This document shows, piece by piece, positions 47,108 to 54,393 of a stretch of DNA of 64,000 nucleotides. The notes under the pieces are model-generated. The model saw only the letters and a program-made list of their open reading frames with translations. It searched no databases and had not been told where the DNA came from. The stretch comes from Silvanigrella paludirubra (GTDB lineage Bacteria > Bdellovibrionota_B > Oligoflexia > Silvanigrellales > Silvanigrellaceae), in assembly GCF_009208775.1 (NCBI RefSeq), contig NZ_WFLM01000001.1:248001-312000 (forward strand), written 5' to 3'. A program made the position numbers and the translations under genes. The first letter of the stretch is position 1. The number at the start of each line of letters is the position of its first letter.

Positions 47108-47975
47108 AAACTTAGTTGTTCTATTCCTTTTTTGTCTTTTTACAATTGCTATATCATGGTTCATTCAATTTACAATTTATTCTGAAGTATCAAAGGGAAA
47201 AACATTATATATTTTAATTTCTTTATTAATGATTTCTTGGCTCCCTTTTTTAATTTCTATATTTTTAATAAAAATATTTAGACTATCTTTTGATATGCTA
47301 TTATTAATCCCCTTGCTCAGTAAAAAAATAATCTGGGGAATTTTAGTTCCCTTATTAGCTGCTGCAATAGGAATTAAGTTGAGTCTTAACATGTCTCAAA
47401 TAAATTTAATTTCTCCAGATAGCCCTATTTTTCTTTCTGGTGATACAATATACTCAGCTTTAAATATATTTTTATCTGGTTATTTTCCTATTATTCTTTT
47501 TTGTGTCGTTGTTTCATTAGGTACAGAGTTATCATTCAGGGCTTTTTTTATAGAGCTCATGAATAAAGCAAAAATAAAAAATTCTTGGCTTTTTGCAGGT
47601 TTGATTCAATTTATTGCTTTTGTTCCTTTTTTGTGGTTTGGTTACTTTGGTGGTGGTGAAAGAAACATATTGTATATTATATTTTGGCTTGTTTTATTTC
47701 TAAGTCTGTCTGGATTTTATGTTTGGCTTTCTATTTTACCAGCCTGTGATCCGAAAGAAGCAAAAAATAAAAAGCTTAAAATTGAAGCAAAAAGATCTCT
47801 TCTCCTTCCCATAATTTCATCTGGCTTATATCTAAATATTTATTATGTAGTTGCTGCAAGGACATTAGTAGAAAATGGAAATTTGTGGATGTCTGGTCCT
47901 GCAAATGTTATAACTGTCGTGATATACTTCATCATTACTATTTTTTTGCTCATGACGAAAAGGTTGAAATACTAA
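47079..47975 (+). CDS. Membrane protein, possibly a degenerate CPBP-type protease
   Basis: The 298-aa product has about eight hydrophobic segments. The segment GTELSFRAFFIEL resembles the EExxxR motif of CPBP proteases (one Glu kept, the other replaced by Thr), and FVPFLWFGYFGG occupies the place of the second motif but lacks its His, so any enzyme activity is doubtful. It overlaps the receiver-TPR gene by 29 bp and ends 1 bp before the ABC exporter gene; the ribosome site at ATG 47079 is poor, which fits translational coupling. It may be an accessory or immunity-like partner of the exporter. The alternative is an unrelated membrane protein. Confidence 0.6.
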   Translation: MRILNQEKNKNLVVLFLFCLFTIAISWFIQFTIYSEVSKGKTLYILISLLMISWLPFLISIFLIKIFRLSFDMLLLIPLLSKKIIWGILVPLLAAAIGIKLSLNMSQINLISPDSPIFLSGDTIYSALNIFLSGYFPIILFCVVVSLGTELSFRAFFIELMNKAKIKNSWLFAGLIQFIAFVPFLWFGYFGGGERNILYIIFWLVLFLSLSGFYVWLSILPACDPKEAKNKKLKIEAKRSLLLPIISSGLYLNIYYVVAARTLVENGNLWMSGPANVITVVIYFIITIFLLMTKRLKY

Positions 47976-47976
47976 T

Positions 47977-50900
47977 ATGCCTGGGTACCAAAAAAAAATT
48001 TCTGCTTCTTTTTTTTCCTTTAAGAATATTTTTTCAGAGAAATCGAATTCATCAGAAAAAATACTTCAAAAGACAGTTAATAAACAAAAATCGCTTTCAT
48101 GGATATTTTTTTTAGTTTTTAAAAAGAATATATTTATAGCATCTTTTTTACAAATTGTTTTGCTATCATTAGCCTTAATGTCTCCATTTATTATTAAATA
48201 TTATCTTGAATTTTTTTTAGTACCAAGTTTTGCTGAAGTAAGTAAAAAACTTTTTTTGTCATCAATGTATTTTTTTGCGTTTGTTTCTCTTTTTCTTTTT
48301 GTTTCTTATTTAAAGAAACAGCTATTCATAAATTGGAAAAGAGAGATTGAATATCAGTCCCTAAATATTATGTCACATATATGTTGTTATTCATCAAAAG
48401 ACCAAAATAATATAATGCTGAATAAATTTAGTGATGAAGATGGGAACTTTTTTTCATATAAATTTATTGATCTTCCTAATGTTTTGTCTTTATTATTTAG
48501 TATTCCTGCATTGGTAGTTTCTTTTATTTTTATTTATGTTTTAATGGACAAGCTTTTTTTTATACCAATTTCAATTCTTATGATTATGTTCTTTTTACAA
48601 ATTCAAAATCAAATTTTTGTTTCAAGAACCATGAAAAAAGTGTTGTTTTTTCTTGAATCAAGAAGTCTTTTATTAAAAAAGATTTTTTTATACGGTAATA
48701 GAGTTCATTTGTTAGCAATGGAATCTTTCTTTTTAAGAAAAATAAATTTATTGCAGCAAAATAGTAAAAATATAACGCTAAATATAATAAATCGAATTTC
48801 TGCTTCACGTGTTATTTTTTATTATTCTTGTTTTATATTAGCAATTCCTAGTATTGCAATTTATATTTATGTACATCCAAATGCACCATTAACATCCATT
48901 GCAACGCTTTTAGTGTTTTTTATATTAGCAGCTCACTTTTACTCAAATATTTTATCATTTTCTTCTCGAATTATAGAGTTAAAAAATAATTATAAGTTAT
49001 TAAATTCTAATGTAACATTAGTTAAAAATAATGATGTAGAGATAACTCAAGAAGTTAATGAAGAGTTTAATGATTTTGAAGATTTTGTGAATATAAATAA
49101 AAAAGTTGTTAAGCAAGAAAAAATTTGGTTTCATAAAGCATCCTTTATGAACGGAAAGGTGATAAACCTTTATAATATTTCATTTGAACAAAAGCAGGGA
49201 AATATAACCGCCATTGTAGGGCAACCTAATTCTGGAAAATCCTCTTTTTTAGCAGCATGTGCAGGTGAATTAAAACTAATAAGTGGAGAAAAAAAGTTAC
49301 CAAATCATTTTGAGATTTTACCTCAAGATATCTCTTTATTTGATGGGACTTTAAGAGAAAATATTATTTTAAATAAAGAATTTGAAGGAAGAAGATATAT
49401 TGAATCTGTCAGAGCCAGTTTTCTCGAAGAAGAATTAAATTCTTTAGAGGATGGTGATGAAACATACTTAGATACAAAAGAAAATACATTTAGTGAAAGC
49501 TTTTTAAGAAAAATTGCAATCGCTCGTATTTTATATGCGAAATCTGAATTTTATTTTTTAGATGAACCATTTCAAAATTTATCTCAACCAGAAATTTCCC
49601 ACATTTTTAATGAAGGGTTTTTAAAATTATTACACGGTCTAAATCGTGTAATTGTTACTGAAAAATTAGAAATAGCATCCCTATGTGATCACATTGTTGT
49701 CATGAGAGATGGAATGATTGTGGAACAAGGAAGTCATAAAGTTCTTATAGAAAAAGCAGGTGTTTATGCAAGACTTCATTATGCTGCAGCAGATTCAAGG
49801 CAATTTGGCTTAACCCAAAATCAGTCTAAGACAAAAATTAAATCAAATTTAATTTCTAGTCATGAAAAAAATAAATATTATGATTTCAGTTTTTATGATA
49901 AATCAAATGAAATAAAATATATTCGACAAATTTTTAGTTCAACAAAATTCTTTTTTCAATCCTATTTTAAAAATAAAAATTCTTATTTAAGTTTGGGTAT
50001 AATTCTTCTATCTCAAATATTTATGTGCATAGGGTTTTACTCTTTATTTTCTCATACTATTGCAGAAAAATTTTCAAAAAATATTCAAATAATAATGTTT
50101 GTGACAAGTACTTTAATTTCATTAGGTCTTTTTTATCTTTTTCATATAAAAAATGCCATGATTAATCTACTTTTTGGTTCGACAATAGAAAATAAAGTAT
50201 ATAATGTTTTAATTAAAAAATATAAAGATGATCATTCTTTTACAGCAAAATATTTAGATAATTTTTCTAAGGCAAAAGATGATTTATTTGCATCTCTAAC
50301 TTCATTAATTGTAAGGTTTTCCTATCTTGTGGCAGGATTTGTTTTAATTTCAATTGCAAATGCTTCCGCTTTGTTATTGTTAGTTGCATTTGTTATTTTC
50401 ACATTTGTTTTTGCATTAGTTAAAAAGGGTTCTTATTTAAGGGCTTATTTTGAAATGCAATCTGAAAAAAATAAGTTAGCTAAATTAACATTTCACTATA
50501 CAAAATCATTAAAAATTTCTAACTCATTTTTATTTAGAGAGTATTTGTATAAAAAACACAATGATAAAATAAATGAAGTAGATGAGAAAACACGAGAAAA
50601 AGATACTTTTATTATACAATTTTTTAAATTTATATCTTTATCACTTGTATTTATAGTAGCTTTATCTGTCGCGTATTATGTTATAAATATTGAAAAAATG
50701 TTTATTGGAACAGTAATCATGTCCTTTTTATCTGTGATTTTCTTTTTCCAAGCTTTTGTCAATATTGAAGAGGATTTTAAAAAATTTATTAAATGTATTC
50801 CTTATTTTGAAGATTTGATGCGTGCTTCTATTCATTATGATGATATTGAAAATCATTCATGCTCTACTTCTAATTATTGGCCTCAAAAAGGTTCATTAAG

Positions 50901-51612
50901 AGTCATGTCTTTAACCGTTACTTCTTCTATTGAATACCCCAATCCAATACATAATTTAGATCTTTTTATTCCTCACGGAGCAAGATTTGGCTTTATTACA
51001 GATAAAGGTCAAAATAAAACATCTACTTTTTTTGCAAGTTTGCTTTTATTTGTTCCTTTTGATACAGGCACAATTATAATTGATGATGAAGATATTTTAA
51101 AATTAAATCCAATTGAACTAAGAGATAAATATACTTATATATCTATGAACTCTTTATTCCCTTTTCTTACGATTCGAGAAAATTTAGATCCTACTGAACA
51201 ATTTGATGATTCTGAAATATGGTCGGTATTAAATAGAGTTGGTATTGCTCAATCTGTTGCCGTTCTTAGAAATGGTTTAAATACAAAAGTGGATGATCTT
51301 CCTAAACAAATGTTATGGTCTGGTGAGATTTTATTTTTCTCATTCGCTAGAGCCATCTTATTTTCAAATAAAATTTTACTTGTGGACAATTTAATTTTAC
51401 CTGAAGAAATGGAATTAAGGATTATAGATCTTTTATCCACAGAATTTAAAGATGTAACCGTTATTTTTTCAATTCATTTGAAATCAAAACTTCTTTCTAT
51501 TTGTGACGATGTAGCTCGTTTTGATAAAGGAATATTACGAAGAGCTACAATTGAAAAATTGAATTACACAAATATAAATTCCCATGGGGATATTTCAGAA
51601 TTGACAAAATAA
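47977..51612 (+). CDS. Full-size fused ABC exporter (TMD-NBD-TMD-NBD)
   Basis: The 1211-aa product carries two exporter halves in one chain, as in eukaryotic ABCC proteins. TMD1 covers about 35-345, NBD1 about 375-610 with Walker A GQPNSGKSS (about 415-423), Walker B FLDEP and a signature reduced to FSESF. TMD2 covers about 650-950, and NBD2 about 970-1200 with a degenerate Walker A (TDKGQNKTS), signature WSGEI and Walker B LLVDN, lacking the catalytic Glu. One ATP site (Walker A1 with signature 2) is thus near-consensus and the other is degenerate, as in heterodimeric exporters. No peptidase domain is present. Cargo is unknown; a peptide or lipid-like metabolite is possible given the CPBP-like neighbour. 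Confidence 0.9.
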   Translation: MPGYQKKISASFFSFKNIFSEKSNSSEKILQKTVNKQKSLSWIFFLVFKKNIFIASFLQIVLLSLALMSPFIIKYYLEFFLVPSFAEVSKKLFLSSMYFFAFVSLFLFVSYLKKQLFINWKREIEYQSLNIMSHICCYSSKDQNNIMLNKFSDEDGNFFSYKFIDLPNVLSLLFSIPALVVSFIFIYVLMDKLFFIPISILMIMFFLQIQNQIFVSRTMKKVLFFLESRSLLLKKIFLYGNRVHLLAMESFFLRKINLLQQNSKNITLNIINRISASRVIFYYSCFILAIPSIAIYIYVHPNAPLTSIATLLVFFILAAHFYSNILSFSSRIIELKNNYKLLNSNVTLVKNNDVEITQEVNEEFNDFEDFVNINKKVVKQEKIWFHKASFMNGKVINLYNISFEQKQGNITAIVGQPNSGKSSFLAACAGELKLISGEKKLPNHFEILPQDISLFDGTLRENIILNKEFEGRRYIESVRASFLEEELNSLEDGDETYLDTKENTFSESFLRKIAIARILYAKSEFYFLDEPFQNLSQPEISHIFNEGFLKLLHGLNRVIVTEKLEIASLCDHIVVMRDGMIVEQGSHKVLIEKAGVYARLHYAAADSRQFGLTQNQSKTKIKSNLISSHEKNKYYDFSFYDKSNEIKYIRQIFSSTKFFFQSYFKNKNSYLSLGIILLSQIFMCIGFYSLFSHTIAEKFSKNIQIIMFVTSTLISLGLFYLFHIKNAMINLLFGSTIENKVYNVLIKKYKDDHSFTAKYLDNFSKAKDDLFASLTSLIVRFSYLVAGFVLISIANASALLLLVAFVIFTFVFALVKKGSYLRAYFEMQSEKNKLAKLTFHYTKSLKISNSFLFREYLYKKHNDKINEVDEKTREKDTFIIQFFKFISLSLVFIVALSVAYYVINIEKMFIGTVIMSFLSVIFFFQAFVNIEEDFKKFIKCIPYFEDLMRASIHYDDIENHSCSTSNYWPQKGSLRVMSLTVTSSIEYPNPIHNLDLFIPHGARFGFITDKGQNKTSTFFASLLLFVPFDTGTIIIDDEDILKLNPIELRDKYTYISMNSLFPFLTIRENLDPTEQFDDSEIWSVLNRVGIAQSVAVLRNGLNTKVDDLPKQMLWSGEILFFSFARAILFSNKILLVDNLILPEEMELRIIDLLSTEFKDVTVIFSIHLKSKLLSICDDVARFDKGILRRATIEKLNYTNINSHGDISELTK

Positions 51613-51693
51613 ACAGAAACTAAAATTAGTATAGAATTATTGCTGAAAATTAAATTTGCTTAAGAATTACGCTCCAATAACTTAAAAAATATA

Positions 51694-51716
51694 TCACTTT
51701 AAATGCTATAAAGTGA
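51694..51716. promoter_or_regulatory. Perfect inverted repeat, possible activator-binding site
   Basis: TCACTTTA (51694-51701) and TAAAGTGA (51709-51716) form a perfect 8-bp inverted repeat with a 7-base spacer. It is not followed by a T-run, so it is a poor terminator for the ABC gene. Its centre lies about 110 bp upstream of the start predicted from the sigma54-like promoter, a typical distance for an enhancer-binding activator. Confidence 0.4.
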
Positions 51717-51787
51717 CAAATACTCTTTTATAAGAATAATTTTTTATTATAAGTTTTATAAATATCTAATAATAAAGAAAATAAATT

Positions 51788-51804
51788 TTGGCATATATAT
51801 TGCT
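51788..51804 (+). promoter_or_regulatory. Sigma54-like (-24/-12) promoter before the YopT-like protease gene
   Basis: TTGGCA at 51788-51793 and TTGCT at 51800-51804 match the -24 and -12 elements, with exactly ten bases between the invariant GG and GC. Only the inner CG of the consensus TGGCACG is lost. The start would be near 51815, giving a leader of about 48 bases that contains an AAGGA 8 bp before the ATG at 51863. Chance in AT-rich DNA cannot be excluded. Confidence 0.5.
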
Positions 51805-51862
51805 TTTTGAAAAGAACTGATTTTTATGTTTCTTTAACTCACAAGGCAAGAAGGATTTTGTC

Positions 51863-52909
51863 ATGTTTATTTTAAATTATGTTACGAATAGTAAATTTTA
51901 TTTTACTCAGGGACTTTCTGTTAGTTTATCAAAATATGAAAAGAAATTTAAAAATCAAGGTTCTCTAGAAAATACAAAAGTAATTAGTGAGGGGGGGTGT
52001 GCCGCTTTTGTTTTGTATTTTATGAAATATTTTCAAAATTTTGGGAAAATAAATACAGATATTTTAATCTTAAATATAAAAAAAGAATTAACAAATTCAG
52101 ATGTTATTATGCCTAATGTCTATTTTTGGATGGGATTGCAGCATTTGATTTTTGATAATTTTAAGACTCCTATATCCTGTCCTAAAAGTTATATGCCTGA
52201 AAAAGATCTTAAAGTTATCCATTTGAAAAATACTATAGATGAACGCACTAATGCAAATAATGAAAAGTTAACAAAAGCGGTAAGAATTAAAACTCAAGAA
52301 TTGAATTTTAAAAGCTTATTTGAAAAATTTAAAAATGATAAATCGGTAAATTTTAATTTTGAGCAGTACAATTATCTTTCAAAAATCAAGTCCAAAGAAT
52401 ATGAAACCGCTTTAAATTCAACCGAAAAAGATTTAAAAGAAATTAATATATTACAATCTCAATATGATTCAAAAATGAATTTTATTAAAGATTCTTTGAA
52501 AGCCCATACAGGCAATAATTCAGCAGATTATTCTCTATTATTTGAATTATTATTTATTATGAAAAATGCTATAAGTTGGAAATATAATTCTTCACTTGAT
52601 AATGTTGAAAACGTTCAAGATGTATTTAAATTAATTGATCAACACCACCAAATATTAACTAGCTCAAATAAAAAAGATATGGCAATTTGCTTTAATACAG
52701 GTATAACTTTTAAAAAAGATGCTCATCAAATCTGTTTTATTATAACGAATGAGCCTAAAAATCAATTTTTAATATTTGATCCAAATTTTGGTTTATTTTC
52801 ATTTAAAAATATAAATTCCTTTTATAAAGCAATTAAAGATTTAACTCAAGGGTTTTTAGCTTATAAAACAATCAAATATGAATTAAATGTTTATTATCTA
52901 AATGCTTAA
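51863..52909 (+). CDS. YopT-like (C58/clan CA) cysteine protease, candidate effector
   Basis: The 348-aa product has the triad layout of YopT-type cysteine proteases: Cys46 in EGGCAAFVLYF, His288 in KDAHQICFII and Asp306 in FLIFDPNFGLFSF. The last motif (fDPNfG) is the most typical part of the family and the His-Asp spacing (18) is near YopT's. Known members are type III effectors or toxin domains that cut membrane-anchored GTPases or are used as self-processing units. There is no Sec signal, and the middle (about 110-260) is helical and polar. A run of seven G (51991-51997) lies just before the Cys codon. An AAGGA leader supports the ATG. Confidence 0.68.
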   Translation: MFILNYVTNSKFYFTQGLSVSLSKYEKKFKNQGSLENTKVISEGGCAAFVLYFMKYFQNFGKINTDILILNIKKELTNSDVIMPNVYFWMGLQHLIFDNFKTPISCPKSYMPEKDLKVIHLKNTIDERTNANNEKLTKAVRIKTQELNFKSLFEKFKNDKSVNFNFEQYNYLSKIKSKEYETALNSTEKDLKEINILQSQYDSKMNFIKDSLKAHTGNNSADYSLLFELLFIMKNAISWKYNSSLDNVENVQDVFKLIDQHHQILTSSNKKDMAICFNTGITFKKDAHQICFIITNEPKNQFLIFDPNFGLFSFKNINSFYKAIKDLTQGFLAYKTIKYELNVYYLNA

Positions 52910-52920
52910 TTTTAAGAAAT

Positions 52921-53634
52921 TTAAGATTTATTTCTATCTCCGAAAATTGCTGTTCCCATTCTTAACATAGTGCTTCCACACTCAATAGCTAATTCATAAT
53001 CAGAGCTCATTCCTAAAGAAATAATTGGTTTCTGGTTTTGAGGATTATTATAAAAAACATTCCATAATTTTTTTGAATTTTCAACAAATGTATAATATAA
53101 ATCTTTTCTTTTATTATGTTCTATTTCAGCTGGACCAATTCCCATAAATCCTTTCAGTAAAAGTTTTTTACTTTGTGAAATAAAGTCTAAAAGTTCATTT
53201 GTTTTTTCAATTTGTATTCCAGATTTATTTTTATCATTTATGTCTATTTGTAATTGAACTAAAATATTTAATTTAGAATTGAGTTGTGATTTATTTTCAA
53301 TTTCTTTTGCTAAAGATAAGCTATCAAGTGACTGTAAGCAGTGAACATTATCATTAATAAATTTGGCTTTATTATTTTGAAGGTGTCCAATGATATGCCA
53401 TTTTAGATCGGGTAAGTTTGGTTTTAATAAATCGCTTTTCTTTTGCCATTCTTGTATATAATTTTCCCCAAAATGTGCTAATCCATTCAAATAAGCTTCT
53501 TGAATTTTATTCGCTTCATGAAATTTACTTACGGCAATAAGTTCAATATCAGATGTATTACGGTTGTGCTTATTACATAATATATTAATTTTATTTTTTA
53601 TATCTTCAATATTTTTTTTTATAAGTTCAGACAT
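52921..53634 (-). CDS. yggS: YggS-family PLP homeostasis protein
   Basis: This is the single-domain alanine-racemase-fold PLP-binding protein that balances free pyridoxal phosphate and amino-acid pools. The 237-aa product has PLP-binding Lys37 in AVSKFHEANKI, the FGENYIQEWQKK segment, WHIIGHLQNNKAK and the C-terminal LGMSSDYELAIECGSTMLRMGTAIFG, all family hallmarks. It lacks the second domain of true racemases. It converges on the protease gene (11-bp gap) and the maf-like gene lies upstream on the same strand after 32 bp. Confidence 0.95.
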   Translation of the reverse strand: MSELIKKNIEDIKNKINILCNKHNRNTSDIELIAVSKFHEANKIQEAYLNGLAHFGENYIQEWQKKSDLLKPNLPDLKWHIIGHLQNNKAKFINDNVHCLQSLDSLSLAKEIENKSQLNSKLNILVQLQIDINDKNKSGIQIEKTNELLDFISQSKKLLLKGFMGIGPAEIEHNKRKDLYYTFVENSKKLWNVFYNNPQNQKPIISLGMSSDYELAIECGSTMLRMGTAIFGDRNKS

Positions 53635-53666
53635 TTTAAAGGCCTTATTAAATATTTTGCATTATT

Positions 53667-54278
53667 TTAATGGTCAAATGAGGAAAAAGATTCCACACCA
53701 GCAAAATGTTTAAGATCCATTAAAACTTCACTTAATGGCAATCCCATTACATTTGTATAGCTTCCACTTATACTATGAATGAATCCCATTGCTCTGCCTT
53801 GAATCCCATATGCACCTGACTTATCAAATGGTTCTTTTGTTTTAATGTAAGAGTTAATTTCATTTTCAGAGAGAACTCGAAAAGTAACAAATGTTTCGAC
53901 AATTCTTGAAATAAGTTCTTTGTTATTTTGAAAAATACAATAACTACTCAACACTAAATGGGTATTACCAGATAAATTTTGGAGCATTTCACGGGCTTGA
54001 TTTTCATTTAAAGGTTTTTCAAGTATTTTATCATCTTTAGTAACAACAATTGTATCTGCACTTAAAATAAACTCATTTTGATTATATTTCTTACAAACAG
54101 CAAGGCCTTTTTCTTTTGCATTACGCTGTACATAATCATGGCCTCCTTCATTTTCTTTTGGTTTTTCATCAATATTTGCAACATTTATTTCAAATGGAAT
54201 CCCACTTGCTTGAAACATTTCTTTTCTTCTAGGTGAGCTACTTGCGAGGATAATTTTTTTATTTTCTTTGCTAATCAT
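53667..54278 (-). CDS. maf: Maf-family nucleoside triphosphate pyrophosphatase
   Basis: This enzyme hydrolyses non-canonical or bulk nucleoside triphosphates (dTTP/UTP type in many relatives) and is linked to septum control. The 203-aa product has the N-terminal ILASSSPRRKEMF motif, LSADTIVV with the catalytic Asp, EKPLNENQAREMLQNLSGNTH and the GAYGIQGRAMGFI block. I start it at ATG 54278, preceded by GGCGGT, which gives the family length; the longer frame to 54359 adds 27 residues unlike Maf. The strongest divergent neighbour is cheA, whose promoter shares the gap. Confidence 0.93.
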   Translation of the reverse strand: MISKENKKIILASSSPRRKEMFQASGIPFEINVANIDEKPKENEGGHDYVQRNAKEKGLAVCKKYNQNEFILSADTIVVTKDDKILEKPLNENQAREMLQNLSGNTHLVLSSYCIFQNNKELISRIVETFVTFRVLSENEINSYIKTKEPFDKSGAYGIQGRAMGFIHSISGSYTNVMGLPLSEVLMDLKHFAGVESFSSFDH

Positions 54279-54393
54279 AAAATACCGCCAAATCCTTAAC
54301 TCTAAAAAAGTACATACGCAGTTATTGCGTTTAAAATAACAATATATGGCATAACTCATTTTATACCAATAAGATGCTTTTACGGGGGATAGA

